From the NCBI RefSeq assembly GCF_002159915.1, contig NZ_NFJP01000003.1, positions 124,001 to 188,000 of the forward strand: a stretch of 64,000 bases of DNA, read 5' to 3'. The stretch comes from Gordonibacter sp. An230. GTDB lineage: Bacteria; Actinomycetota; Coriobacteriia; Coriobacteriales; Eggerthellaceae. A model generated the notes under the pieces. It had not been told where the DNA came from. It saw nothing but the letters and a program-made list of their open reading frames with translations, and did no database searches. Below are positions 19,552 to 28,536 of this stretch, in pieces. A program made the position numbers and the translations under genes. How positions within the stretch are numbered: the stretch's first letter is position 1; each line of letters opens with the position of its first letter.

Positions 19552-20109
19552 ATGGCGAAGATGGACATGCGCTGGCAGCGCACCGAGCGCAACCTGATGG
19601 CGGCGTTCGGGGAGGCGCTTGCCGCACGGCCGATCGACAAGATATCGGTGACGGCATTGGCGAAGGCCGCCGACATCAACAAGGCCACGTTCTACCTGCA
19701 TTATCGCGACGTGTACGATCTGGCCGGAGCCTATGCGCGCCGGGAGGCCGACGAGGTCGCAAACGGCATGGACTATCTTGAGGCATTCTTTTCCGATCCT
19801 GCCTTTTTCATGCGGCGTTTCGTGGACGACTTCGATCTGCTGCGCAGTCGAACGGATCCGCTCGCAGCAAACGACCTCGTGCCCATCTTTATCGACCATC
19901 TCACCGCCCGCATGGACGAACGGCTACGGGAAGCGTTCTCGTTCGAGGACGATGGGCGGGGAGAGATCCTGCTCACATTCGTGATCGGCGGTTTCTTCGC
20001 CACGATGGCGCGCTACATCGACAGCGACAAACAGAAAGCCGCCGAGGTGGGCGGGCATCTTCTCACCGCCATGAAAGCGTACGGACCCCTCCCCCTCGAC
20101 GCTCGTTAG
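19552..20109 (+). CDS. TetR-family transcriptional regulator
   Basis: About 185 residues. The N-terminal helix-turn-helix is clear: TERNLMAAFGEALAARPIDK, then ISVTALAKAADINKATFYLHYRDVYDL. The C-terminal half is a helical ligand domain. The start is uncertain: 19552 (MAKMDMRW) and 19561 are both preceded by GGTGGAG, whereas the longest frame starts at 19459, upstream of the likely transcript start. Divergent orientation to the DHA2 exporter suggests that exporter is its target. Confidence 0.85.
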   Translation: MAKMDMRWQRTERNLMAAFGEALAARPIDKISVTALAKAADINKATFYLHYRDVYDLAGAYARREADEVANGMDYLEAFFSDPAFFMRRFVDDFDLLRSRTDPLAANDLVPIFIDHLTARMDERLREAFSFEDDGRGEILLTFVIGGFFATMARYIDSDKQKAAEVGGHLLTAMKAYGPLPLDAR

Positions 20110-20514
20110 CCTCGGCAGCACGATAACCGCCCACCGCGGCCGCTCAGCACCTGCAAGCACCGGCCGTCCAGCGCCCGCCCCTAGTAGCCCAGCGCTCGCC
20201 AGCATCAACCTCCCGATGCCCACCGCATGCCGCCAGCGCACGAACTCACGTCCTCCGTCTTCGGCCAACGAGCCGCCAATCCCGACCATCCGACGGCCGT
20301 GTCCTCGGCTGACATACGCCGCCGAATTCAGCCGTCGGTCTGCCCACCCCGACGTCCGCCGACCTCTACTAACACCCGCCATGCATCATCGTCGAGCAAG
20401 CGTATGTTCACCCGACAACGGAAAGGTGAAAAGGGCATAGCCCGAGACCAGCTTCCATCCCCTTCCGTCCTCGAGCAAACGCGCATTGATCGCCAGAATC
20501 CCCTTGCCTTTTTT
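20110..20514. other. Intergenic, no gene seen
   Basis: A 405-bp GC-rich stretch between the TetR gene and the PadR operator. No start with an RBS, no hairpin terminator and no repeat stand out. Confidence 0.4.
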
Positions 20515-20547
20515 ACTATCAATGATAGTATTAGCAATGATAGTAGT
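20515..20547 (+). promoter_or_regulatory. PadR-type operator upstream of the padR-type gene
   Basis: The 15-bp dyad ACTATCAATGATAGT (20515-20529) is followed by a partial second copy, AATGATAGTAGT. The AT-rich site lies 13 bp before the RBS of the regulator. The same motif lies before the exporter gene at 21703. Confidence 0.7.
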
Positions 20548-20559
20548 GAAAGGAGAAGC

Positions 20560-21087
20560 ATGGCAAGCACGTCGATCGAGATCATGATTTTGGGCGCGCT
20601 CATCGAACGGCCGATGAGCGCGTACGAGATGGATAAGACGATGGAAGACCGCAACATCCGACGCTGGATACGCATCAGCTCGCCGTCGGTGTACCGCAAC
20701 GTCATCCGCCTGTGCGATGAGGGTTACGCCGACGGCACCGTGGTCAAGGAGGGCGAGATGCCCGAGAAGACGGTGTACACCATCACGGACAAGGGGCGGC
20801 AGCGCTTCTCCGAGCTCATGGGTAAGGCCGCTGCGCTGCCCGCACGGGTCGACTTCGGCTTCCTGCCCGTCTTGGCGAACATCAGCCTCGTGGACGAGGA
20901 AACCGGCCGCGCGCTCATCGACGAGCTGATCGAAACGCACCGCAACACGGCCGAGCGTGTCGACGGGCTCATCCCCTCCTACGAGCGCCTCGAGGCGCGA
21001 GCGACGATGGAGCTGTGCGCCGACACGTACCGCTTGGTCGCGAAGCACCTCGAGCGGTTCGAGAAGGATCTGTACGGCGATGCTTGA
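20560..21087 (+). CDS. PadR-family transcriptional regulator
   Basis: A 175-residue regulator with the PadR winged helix: IEIMILGALIERPMSAYEMDK, then ISSPSVYRNVIRLCDEGY and the wing KTVYTITDKGRQRFSEL. A C-terminal helical dimerisation domain follows. AAAGGAGAAGC precedes the ATG. Its own operator and the matching operator at 21666-21680 point to autorepression and control of the downstream MFS exporter, the usual PadR arrangement. Confidence 0.92.
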   Translation: MASTSIEIMILGALIERPMSAYEMDKTMEDRNIRRWIRISSPSVYRNVIRLCDEGYADGTVVKEGEMPEKTVYTITDKGRQRFSELMGKAAALPARVDFGFLPVLANISLVDEETGRALIDELIETHRNTAERVDGLIPSYERLEARATMELCADTYRLVAKHLERFEKDLYGDA

Positions 21088-21105
21088 TGCAAAAACACGA
21101 ACGAA

Positions 21106-21121
21106 TGTTTCACGTGAAACA
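21106..21121. other. parS: parS chromosome-partitioning site
   Basis: TGTTTCACGTGAAACA is a perfect 16-bp palindrome and matches the ParB/Spo0J site consensus TGTTNCACGTGAAACA. It lies 18 bp after the PadR stop, in noncoding DNA. In most bacteria such sites lie in the origin-proximal part of the chromosome. The parAB genes are not in the window. Confidence 0.88.
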
Positions 21122-21142
21122 TTTTGCGCTCGCCCGCCTGGC

Positions 21143-21252
21143 CCATTGCGCACCCCATCCGCGCCTGCGCCTCGGCACACTTCAACCGCGTTGAGTACTT
21201 GCCGGCGAACGTCAAGCCATTGCGCACCTCATCCGCACTTGCGCTTAGGCAC
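21143..21252. repeat. Pair of 36-bp direct repeats beside parS
   Basis: Segments 21143-21178 and 21217-21252 are near-identical (both start CCATTGCGCACC and end GGCAC), 74 bp apart. A shorter echo, CCATTGCGCATG, follows near 21281. The function is unknown; the adjacency to parS may be chance. Confidence 0.6.
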
Positions 21253-21319
21253 CGCTGGTTTTGGATTGCGGCGGAAGCCCCATTGCGCATGCCCCGTTTG
21301 TGCCCATGGGAAAACCCTG

Positions 21320-21600
21320 AATGGAATCGGAGTGCCGCACGCGCAGCAAGGAGACGAAGCCGAGAGCCGGGAGTTAGGACGAAGCCGAAGATGGGAGCCG
21401 GACGTGGGAGCTTGGACGAGAGCGAAAGCGGGAACCGGGATAGGGAACCGGGACGAGGACGAAGGCGGGAACCAGGGACGGGAGTCGGGATGGAAGCCGG
21501 GTGCAAAGGCGGAGGCCGGAAGCGGGAGGCAGGAGCGAGAGACAAGGGCTAAGGAAAGGACAGGATCGAGGGCAAGAGACGCAAAGCAGCGAACGAAAAG
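21320..21600. repeat. Purine-rich degenerate minisatellite
   Basis: Loosely repeated units of the form GGGAACCGGGA, GGGAGCCGGACG and GGAGGCCGGAAGC run for about 280 bp on the + strand. The stretch is noncoding by context. Similar degenerate motifs occur inside coding sequence of the MerR and radical SAM genes. Confidence 0.55.
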
Positions 21601-21665
21601 AGAGGCGACACGCCAATCTCCATTGAGCAGCAACGCCGGTTCACCCGGTTTCTTTTTCGGTATTA

Positions 21666-21680
21666 ACTATCATTAATAGT
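21666..21680 (+). promoter_or_regulatory. PadR-type operator of the MFS exporter gene
   Basis: ACTATCATTAATAGT differs from the padR-type operator core at two positions and lies 22 bp before the exporter start, next to a possible -10 TATTAT. This supports repression of the exporter by the PadR protein. Confidence 0.7.
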
Positions 21681-21702
21681 AGTATTATAGATAGGAGATA
21701 TT

Positions 21703-23187
21703 ATGAATGCGCAAGATTTGAGGAAGCAGGCGCTCGACGCGGGAACACGCATATCGGCCGCAGCCGCGCGCAACAGGGCGTTCGAGGGCGCGGCAAGCGG
21801 CGCGACCCGACGCAACGGGCGGGCGCAGGCGGAAAGCAAGCCCTTTCCCACCGCCGCCGTGTTGGGAGGGTTGGCGCTCGGCCTGTTCATGGCGGCGCTC
21901 GACGCCACCATCGTGAGCACCGCCATGCCGAAGATCGCCGCCGGTCTGGGCAGCTTCGACCACTACACCTGGCCGTTCACCTCCTACTTGCTCACCTGCA
22001 CGCTGGCGACGCTCCTGTGCGGCGCATGCGCGACGCGCTTCGGCCACAAGCGGGTGTTCACGTGCGGCATCAGCGTGTTCGCCGTCGCATCGGCGGGTTG
22101 CGCGCTGTCGAACGGTGTCGACGCGCTCACGGCGTGGCGCGCCGTGCAAGGTGCGGGCGGGGGCCTCGTGGAGGCCGGCGTGTTCATCGCCATGGCCGAG
22201 CTGTTCGAGCCGCGCGTGCGCGGGAAGTACATGGGCATCCTCTCGTCCATGTACGGCTTGGCCTCCATCGCGGGGCCGCTGGCCGGCGGGCTGATCGCCG
22301 ACACGGTTGGCTGGCACTGGATATTCCTCGTCAACCTGCCATTGAGCATCGTGGCGCTCGTGCTGGCAGTGCGGTTCCTTCCCGGGAAACAAACCCATGC
22401 GGAGCGGTCGTTCGACCTGCCCGGCGCCGTGTGCGCAGCTGCCGCCATCGTGCCGCTCACGCTTGCGTTCAGCCTGACCGGCAATGCGTTCGCCTGGTTC
22501 TCCGTGCCGTTTTTCGGGCTTCTCGCGCTGGCGGGCGTCATGATAGCGGCGCTCGTGCTGGTCGAACGGCGTCGCGATCACGCCATCGTGCCGGTGCGGC
22601 TCTTCCGTCGCGCGCAGGTGAACGGGGCGGTGGCGATGGGGTTCTGCTCGCAGTTCGCCCTGATGGTCGGCGTGATGTTTGAGCCGCGGTTCGTGCAGGA
22701 GGGGCTGGGGCTCACGTCGACCGCCTCGGCGCTGGCCACCATCCCCATGACGCTGGCGCTCGTGGTGAGCAGCACGCTGGCGGGGCGGGTGTTCGGAGCG
22801 AACGGGCGAATGCGCGCCATCAGCCGCGTCGGGTTCCTCGTGCTGGGCATCGGAGCGCTGCTGCTGTGCCTCGTGGGCCCTGCAACCGGCATGGTGCAGC
22901 TCGCCTGCTCGTCGGCGGTGCTGGGATTCGGCATCGGGGCGAACATGCCCATGACCAACATCGCTGCCCAAACCGCCGTGGAGCCGCGCGACGTGGGCAA
23001 GGTCACCTCCCTCGCGCTGTTCTTCCGCGGGCTGGGCGGCACCGTGGGGTCGGCGGCGTGCGGCGCGGTTGCCGGCGCGTCATTCGCAAACGCCGCGATG
23101 CCCGTGTTCGCGCTGTGCGTCGGCGCGGGCATCGCGGGCCTCGCGCTGTCTCGCACGCTTCCGCGACTCATCGAGTGTCGCAGGTAG
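21703..23187 (+). CDS. DHA2-family MFS multidrug exporter under PadR control
   Basis: A 494-residue exporter. A 45-residue polar N-terminus precedes TM1 with LFMAALDATIVSTAMPKIAAGLG; motif A is CATRFGHKRVF and the motif C-like segment is GLASIAGPLAGGLIADTVG. TAGGAGATATT precedes the ATG. It is a different subtype from the exporter at 17699-19336 but comes from the same superfamily. The gene converges on recN with only 20 bp between. Confidence 0.9.
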   Translation: MNAQDLRKQALDAGTRISAAAARNRAFEGAASGATRRNGRAQAESKPFPTAAVLGGLALGLFMAALDATIVSTAMPKIAAGLGSFDHYTWPFTSYLLTCTLATLLCGACATRFGHKRVFTCGISVFAVASAGCALSNGVDALTAWRAVQGAGGGLVEAGVFIAMAELFEPRVRGKYMGILSSMYGLASIAGPLAGGLIADTVGWHWIFLVNLPLSIVALVLAVRFLPGKQTHAERSFDLPGAVCAAAAIVPLTLAFSLTGNAFAWFSVPFFGLLALAGVMIAALVLVERRRDHAIVPVRLFRRAQVNGAVAMGFCSQFALMVGVMFEPRFVQEGLGLTSTASALATIPMTLALVVSSTLAGRVFGANGRMRAISRVGFLVLGIGALLLCLVGPATGMVQLACSSAVLGFGIGANMPMTNIAAQTAVEPRDVGKVTSLALFFRGLGGTVGSAACGAVAGASFANAAMPVFALCVGAGIAGLALSRTLPRLIECRR

Positions 23188-23207
23188 AGGACGGCGGCGG
23201 GAATGTG

Positions 23208-24932
23208 CTACCCCCGCGCCCGCGCCAGCATTTCGCGGGCGTGGGCGAGCGAGGCCTCGGTGGCGTCGCCGGAGAGCATGCGAGCGATCTCGGTAGGACG
23301 CTCCTCTTCGGCCAAACGTCGCAGATCGGTCTCGGGCATACCGTCATCGCCCTCGGCCTTGCGCACCACGTAGTGCGCCGCGCCGCGCACAGCCACCTGC
23401 GCAAGGTGCGTCACCACGATCACCTGGTGCGTGCGCGCGAGGTCGGCCAGCACGTCGGCCAAAGCCACAGCGGTCGAACCGCCCACGCCGGCGTCCACTT
23501 CGTCGAACACGAGCGTGTCCACCTCGTCCACCGCGCCGAGCACCACCTTCGCGGCCAGCGTCACGCGGCTTGCCTCGCCGCCCGACGCGATGCGCGAAAG
23601 CGGGCGCGCCTGCATGCCCGCCCCGGGACGGAACAAGAACTCCACCGCCTGCGACCCGGCGCGCGTCCACTGCTCGCGCGCAAGCGGCCGCACGTCGCAC
23701 ACAAGCTCCGCCCCGCCCATCTCGAGGCGCGCCATCTGCGCTGTGACGGCCCGCGAGAACCGGGGCGCCGCCTCCTCGCGCACGCTCGCCAAGGCGCGGG
23801 CCGCATCGGCGAGCGCCTCCTCGGCCGCATCGAGCGCGCGGCGGGCAGCGCGTTCGCGCTCGGCGGCGTCGTCCACCAGCGACACGAGATCGGCCGCCTC
23901 CTCACGACGCGCCAGAACGTCGGCCATGCGCGGACCGTACGCACGCAGAAGGCCTTGCAACGCAGCCATGCGCTCTTGCCGCTGTGCGAGCGCCTCGGGG
24001 TCGAACTCCACGCCATCGCGATAATCGCGCGCCTCGCGGGCAACGTCCTCCAACACGTAGCCCGCCTCGCGCAGCGAGCTCGCAAGCGAAGCGAGCGCCC
24101 CGTCGTAGCGCGCCGCACCGTCGAGTGCCGAAACGGCCTCCCCCAATGCGTCGAGCGCGCCACCGTCCCCTGAAAGCGCCTGATGGGCAGCATCGGTGGC
24201 CGTCGCCAACGCCTCGGCGTTCTCGACCTTCGCCAACTCGTCCGCAAGTTCGTCGTACTCGCCTTCGCGCGGGTCCACCGCGTCGATGCGCGAGAGCGTG
24301 AAGCGCGCCTCGTCCAACTTCGCCGACGACGCCGCGCCCGCCTCGAGCACGCGAGCCAATTCCGAGGCAGCTTCCTGCGCCCGCGCGAACGCCTCCTCGT
24401 AGGCCGCACGCGGCCCGGCCATGCACTGCCCGGCCCACGCATCGAGCATGCGCAAGTGAACAGCGGGCTTCATGAGCTGCTGGTGCTCGTGCTGGCCGCA
24501 CAGGTCCACCGTCGGCGCCACCTCGGACGCCAGCTCCCCCACGCTCGCCATGCGCCCGTCGATCGTCACGCGCGAGCGCCCGTCGGCCGTCACGCGACGC
24601 ACGGCCACGACCTCCCGTTCCGCATCGGGGCGCAACGCGCCGTCCGCCGCGTTCGGCGCGTCCAGCGCGCTCCGGTCGGGCCGATCAGAAAGCCCATCCG
24701 CAGGTTGGGAGGGCGCTGCGGCCAGATAGAACCGCCCCGCCACCGACAACGCCTCCTCGCCGTCGCGGACGGCTCCCTTGTCGGCGCGCTCGCCCATGAG
24801 CAGCTTGAGCGCGGAGAGCAGCGCCGTCTTGCCCGCGCCGGTCTCGCCCGTGAGCACGGTGAGGCCGCGCGCCGGCTCGAGCGCGGCCTTGCGGATCAAC
24901 GCAAGGTTCTCAACTTGGATCTCGTCGATCAT
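23208..24932 (-). CDS. recN: DNA repair protein RecN
   Basis: RecN is an SMC-like ATPase that acts early in double-strand-break repair. The 574-residue protein has Walker A GETGAGKTALL, a long coiled-coil middle, the signature ASGGEASRVTLA and Walker B TLVFDEVDAGVGGSTAVALA. The start MIDEIQVENLALIRK is the family start and has GGGAGGTG upstream; a longer frame is rejected. A TATACT (24995-25000, reverse complement) is a possible -10. I do not see a good LexA box. Confidence 0.95.
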   Translation of the reverse strand: MIDEIQVENLALIRKAALEPARGLTVLTGETGAGKTALLSALKLLMGERADKGAVRDGEEALSVAGRFYLAAAPSQPADGLSDRPDRSALDAPNAADGALRPDAEREVVAVRRVTADGRSRVTIDGRMASVGELASEVAPTVDLCGQHEHQQLMKPAVHLRMLDAWAGQCMAGPRAAYEEAFARAQEAASELARVLEAGAASSAKLDEARFTLSRIDAVDPREGEYDELADELAKVENAEALATATDAAHQALSGDGGALDALGEAVSALDGAARYDGALASLASSLREAGYVLEDVAREARDYRDGVEFDPEALAQRQERMAALQGLLRAYGPRMADVLARREEAADLVSLVDDAAERERAARRALDAAEEALADAARALASVREEAAPRFSRAVTAQMARLEMGGAELVCDVRPLAREQWTRAGSQAVEFLFRPGAGMQARPLSRIASGGEASRVTLAAKVVLGAVDEVDTLVFDEVDAGVGGSTAVALADVLADLARTHQVIVVTHLAQVAVRGAAHYVVRKAEGDDGMPETDLRRLAEEERPTEIARMLSGDATEASLAHAREMLARARG

Positions 24933-25048
24933 CGCGCACCTCCCGCGTCGTCGGTTGCAACGGGGCCGTTCGAGGAAACGGCCTGGAGCCTCGTAGTATA
25001 CCAGCAGGCACGGCGGGCGTTGCCGCTCGGCCGCGAAACCCGCAAGGC

Positions 25049-25747
25049 CTACAGTGCGAAACGCCCTCGCGACGGGCGCGCCCTTCCGCCACCTTGGCCG
25101 CGATGCCGTTCCATGAGATAGGCCACGCAATCGGTGCGGTTGCAGACGCGCAAAAGCTCGACTTGCCGGTCGAAAGAGCGCTCGTCGATGAAGCCCGCCT
25201 CGACGAGCGCCCGCACCATCCCCGCATCGCCTTCGCGCGCGACGCGCTCCTGCGCCGCACGCTCATGCTCGCGCAGCCGCGACACGAGCGCCACGCGCAC
25301 CTCTCCGTCCAAACGGTACGGTGCTGCCAGACGGCGCAGCAGCGCACCCGGACGATCAGGCAGACTCTTTCCCGAGAGCAACAGCGCGTCGTAACGCGCG
25401 AAGTCGAAGGGAACGCCGTCAGCGGGATCGTCCAGGAAGCACGCCAGCAGTTGGTCGGCCGGCACATGGACGACCGTCCCCGTGCGCGCGAGCCGGCACA
25501 CAGCGTACTCGAAGCAGCCCTCACCGACGGAGCGCACGCTGGCCGACACGCACACGGGCCCTTCGAAGATGCGCGAGCAGAAGCAGTGGGCGCCGACGAC
25601 CTCGAGGCCCTCGGGAAGCGTCAGGCGCTTCGTCCCGCGGCACGCGTTGTCGCGCTCGACGACGCACACGGTGCCCGGCACCGCCAGCGACGCGGGAGCC
25701 CACGGCAGCGCGCGCACGCCGATGCGCGCAAGCGGACGGCCCTCCAC
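25049..25747 (-). CDS. Putative leucine-rich-repeat (BspA-like) protein
   Basis: A 232-residue frame from a GTG. Residues 45-85 contain LPEGLEVVGAHCF and ASVRSVGEGCFEYA, which look like two LRR_5/BspA repeats. The rest is helical, with ARYDALLLSGKSLPDRPG and MVRALVEAGFIDERSFD suggesting an ankyrin-like or other helical repeat. No signal peptide. The start abuts the orphan fragment on the other strand. The call is tentative, but coding bias is better here than in the opposing frames. Confidence 0.5.
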   Translation of the reverse strand: MEGRPLARIGVRALPWAPASLAVPGTVCVVERDNACRGTKRLTLPEGLEVVGAHCFCSRIFEGPVCVSASVRSVGEGCFEYAVCRLARTGTVVHVPADQLLACFLDDPADGVPFDFARYDALLLSGKSLPDRPGALLRRLAAPYRLDGEVRVALVSRLREHERAAQERVAREGDAGMVRALVEAGFIDERSFDRQVELLRVCNRTDCVAYLMERHRGQGGGRARPSRGRFAL

Positions 25748-25776
25748 CGAGCGCGGCAGCGCGCACCTCGGCCTCC

Positions 25777-26343
25777 GTGCCGCTCGCCGTCTGGGCGGCA
25801 GCGTCCTGCGCGTGCAGCGATCCGGCAGAGGATGCGGCCAACGCGACAGCTCCCGACGCGGCAGCGACCGGCATCCTCCCTTTCTTGCGCAAGGAGGCCA
25901 CCACGCTGCAAACGCGGCTCGACGCCGAGCGCAAAGCGGGTTTGCTCTCCGACGAGGGATACGTCGCCTACGAGCGCACGCTCGCGCTCGTCGATCGCGC
26001 GCTGCGGCTGGAAACTCCGGGCCGCGGCATCGCGTTCGACGACGTCAAAGCCCTCTTCGCCGAGATGGCAGATGATCTCGATGCGCGCGTCGAGCATGCG
26101 TCGGCGGCGCTCGACAACGCGTTTCGCTTCGTGGAAGATGCCTTCGGCGAAGGCCGGGAGACGCTGTTGCTCGTCACCGACCTGTCCGCGAGCCGCTTCG
26201 GCATGGCCTTCATCAACGACCACGGCTGCGAGCGCTACTTCGCCCGCAACGACGCCCTGCTGTTCCACGAGCGCGGCGCCGACCTGGCCGAGCGCATCAA
26301 CCGCTTGAACCTCGCGGAAGACGACGGGGTCGCCGGACGGTAA
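25777..26343 (+). pseudogene. Orphan C-terminal fragment of an unidentified protein
   Basis: From about residue 35 of this frame the sequence is convincingly coding: acidic and helical, with ERTLALVDRALRLETPGRGI, ALFAEMADDLDARVEHASAA, then LLLVTDLSASRFGMAFIND and LFHERGADLAERINRLN. The first 30 residues are not convincing and there is no RBS. It reads like the tail of a larger protein whose N-terminal part is missing. I do not recognise the family. A hairpin repeat follows its stop. Confidence 0.45.
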
Positions 26344-26369
26344 CGGCTGCTTCGCACCGCCTGGCTCGC

Positions 26370-26425
26370 GTTGTCGCCGGAAACGGTCGGTTTTGCCGCG
26401 GAAAACGACCGTTTCGGGCGACAAC
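26370..26425. repeat. Hairpin repeat family, copy A; likely bidirectional terminator
   Basis: Arms GTTGTCGCCGGAAACGGTCG and CGACCGTTTCGGGCGACAAC pair almost perfectly around a 16-nt T/A-containing centre. It sits between two converging genes. A second copy with the same arm design lies at 37738-37790. Confidence 0.7.
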
Positions 26426-26498
26426 GCCCCCCATCGCGCATGCAGCGGGAGGGAGGTCGTCGTGACGGGAAGAAGACGGGGCGAGCGCAGGCGCCCCC

Positions 26499-27413
26499 TT
26501 ATGCGCAGTAGGCGCGGATGGCATCGCGCAGAAACTCGGCCGCACCCGGGGCCACGGCGTCGTAATAGGCCTTGAACCGGTCGTCGGCCACGTACGCCTC
26601 GGCCAACCCGCGATGCGCCTCCTTGGAGTACGCGCCGTCTTGCCAGAAGCAGCAGAGCCACTGGCGGTGCAGGTCGGCGGCGCGGCGGGCCTCCGCGCCC
26701 GCCGGATCGCCCGTGCGCAGGGCCGCCGCGAGCGCGTCTTTCACCTCCTGTTCGAGCGCCTGCGCATGCTCGTAGTCGCCTTCGGTCATGCCCCTCACCT
26801 TCGCGCTGCTCGCGTCGACGGCAGCATCGCCCCAGCGTCCTCGCGCCTCGGCGCCGTATCGCCGCTCGTTGTCTTCCACAAGGCCTTGCTTGAAGGCCTC
26901 GAACCTCTCCCGGTCGCTCATCGCATCCGCTCCTTCCGTGCAGGCGAGCGTCCTCTCCACGCTCGCGATCAATCCGTCCAAGCGCTTGCGGCGCGCCTTC
27001 AGCTCGCGCAGGTGGCCGGCCAGCGCGCCGCGCGCGTCGAACGAGGGGTCGTCCAGCAGCCGTTTGATGTCCGCAAGCGGCATGTCGCACTCGCGGTACA
27101 GCAGCACCTGTTGCAGCCTGCCCACCTCTGCCGGCCCGTAGCGACGGTACCCGTTCGCGGCGCGGCGGGCGCGCACCAGCCCCAACTCGTCGTAATGATG
27201 CAGCGTCCGCACCGTGCATCCCGACAACTCGGCCAGTTCGCGAACCGTGTACCCTTCGTCGCCCCAGCCCCGACTCGGACTCTGGCCCCGATCCTGACCC
27301 CATTCGCAACCGCAATCCCGGCTCAGACCCCGATCCCGATTCCGGCCTTCGTCCCGACCTCGGCTTTGTCTCCGGCTCGGGCCCTCCGGCTCCCCGCACG
27401 CCCTTCGCTTCAT
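26499..27413 (-). CDS. MerR-family regulator with TipAS drug-binding domain
   Basis: About 304 residues. A MerR DNA-binding domain starts near residue 52: YTVRELAELSGCTVRTLHHY then YRRYGPAEVGRLQQVLLYRE. A coiled coil and a TipAS domain follow (EHAQALEQEVKDALAAALR and ADLHRQWLCCFW). TipAS binds antibiotics covalently or tightly in known cases. Residues 5-50 are an Arg/Gly/Asp-rich insertion of degenerate repeats that MerR proteins normally lack. GGAAAGG precedes the ATG. Autoregulation is probable from the operator upstream. Confidence 0.9.
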   Translation of the reverse strand: MKRRACGEPEGPSRRQSRGRDEGRNRDRGLSRDCGCEWGQDRGQSPSRGWGDEGYTVRELAELSGCTVRTLHHYDELGLVRARRAANGYRRYGPAEVGRLQQVLLYRECDMPLADIKRLLDDPSFDARGALAGHLRELKARRKRLDGLIASVERTLACTEGADAMSDRERFEAFKQGLVEDNERRYGAEARGRWGDAAVDASSAKVRGMTEGDYEHAQALEQEVKDALAAALRTGDPAGAEARRAADLHRQWLCCFWQDGAYSKEAHRGLAEAYVADDRFKAYYDAVAPGAAEFLRDAIRAYCA

Positions 27414-27442
27414 CGCGCATTCCTTTCCGACGTCGTGGCGAC

Positions 27443-27473
27443 AGCCTACACCCTCACACAACGTGAGGGTCAA
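27443..27473 (-). promoter_or_regulatory. MerR-type promoter with operator in a 19-bp spacer
   Basis: TTGACC (27468-27473) and TAGGCT (27443-27448) are separated by 19 bp, the long spacer typical of MerR-activated promoters. Within it is the dyad ACCCTCAC-N5-GTGAGGGT (27450-27470). It faces the MerR-TipAS gene, so the regulator should activate its own transcription on ligand binding. Confidence 0.85.
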
Positions 27474-27480
27474 CCCCGTT

Positions 27481-27897
27481 TCCGAAAACGAGGCGGAAAA
27501 CCCGGAGCGCGCCTGCACGGCGGCGATGCCACGCGCACACGCAAGACCGGTTCAAGCCCATGCTCGCGCCGCGTCCCCACGCGCCCCGCATCGAATCGCG
27601 CCGCCATGCACCCCGCGCTCTGCACCCCTTCGCATCCGCGCATGCCTCGCATCCCCGCATTCCCCACGTTGCCCCGCAAACTGCGCGCCGTCCCATCGCA
27701 CCCCGCGCTCGCACGGCATCCTCGCATCTCCCGCACAGAACTCTCGCGCGCCGCTCGACCCAATTGCGGCGCATCCCGCGCCCGCGCTCGCTCCGCACCG
27801 ATGCGCGCCCCCGCCCGATCCGCGTCCCGACGCGCTGCGCGCAGCGCGCACGCGGCCCGCGGCACATCGCGTTCGGCGTCAGAACGCGCAGGACGCC
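27481..27897. other. C/A-rich low-complexity intergenic DNA
   Basis: Loose repeats such as CGCATCCCCGCATTCCCC run through this 417-bp stretch. Frames are open on several strands only because stops are rare. No RBS or protein features support a gene. Confidence 0.45.
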
Positions 27898-28536
27898 TCA
27901 GTCATCGGGCGCGCAGCGCTTGAGATCGCACGACGCAAGGCCGTTTGCCTTCGCCTGCTTGCGCCACATACGATGCGCGCTCAAACGGTAGAGGAAGCGG
28001 GGGAAGTTGGGCTCGACGAACACCGTCTCGCCTCCGCGACCCGCAACGATATCGTCGGCCAACCGGTCGAAGGCGCGTCCGAGGTTCTTCGAGGGCCCAT
28101 GCCCCATCGGCGCGACCTGTGACATCTCCCCCGCTCCAACAGCCACGGCGCGGCCGCGCGGAAGGCCGCAAGCATCGCCCCACAGCCAGAGCATCTCGAT
28201 GGCGAGCTCGTTTTGCCGAGCATCGTAGAACCCGTTGTTCGCCACCAGGTGCAACCTTGGCGGCGCCCCCGCGGCCCTCACGCGCTCGCCGATGCGCTCG
28301 AGCGCCTCGTACAGACTCGCCGGCACCCCGTCCACGTACAGCGGAAACGCCACCACGAGCGCATCGGATGCCGCCGCGAGCTCGGCCGTGCGCTCGTTTT
28401 CCTCAGATGGCCGAGCAACGGCGTGGCGCAACTCGACCTCGGCGCGCCCCTCCAACTTGCACGCGAGCGCATCCAGGAGAAACGCCGAGTTGCCCGTCTT
28501 TCGCCGCGGGCTTCCGCACACAAGCGTCGCTTTCAT
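27898..28536 (-). CDS. Flavodoxin-fold NAD(P)H-dependent FMN reductase
   Basis: A 212-residue soluble flavoprotein. The FMN phosphate loop is MKATLVCGSPRRKTGNSAFL, and SDALVVAFPLYVDGVPASL is the second FMN-contacting loop. It overlaps its upstream neighbour, another flavodoxin-fold protein, by 4 nt, so the two are co-translated. It likely reduces quinones, nitro or azo compounds or flavins; the substrate cannot be told from sequence. Confidence 0.82.
   Translation of the reverse strand: MKATLVCGSPRRKTGNSAFLLDALACKLEGRAEVELRHAVARPSEENERTAELAAASDALVVAFPLYVDGVPASLYEALERIGERVRAAGAPPRLHLVANNGFYDARQNELAIEMLWLWGDACGLPRGRAVAVGAGEMSQVAPMGHGPSKNLGRAFDRLADDIVAGRGGETVFVEPNFPRFLYRLSAHRMWRKQAKANGLASCDLKRCAPDD

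Noticed and set aside
24995-25047. LexA box upstream of recN
   Set aside because: CGAACGGCCCCGTT resembles a box but has the wrong spacing (second half displaced by one base).
27454-27867. Open frames upstream of the MerR gene
   Set aside because: They are low-complexity Arg/Ala/Pro translations of C-rich repeats with no RBS.
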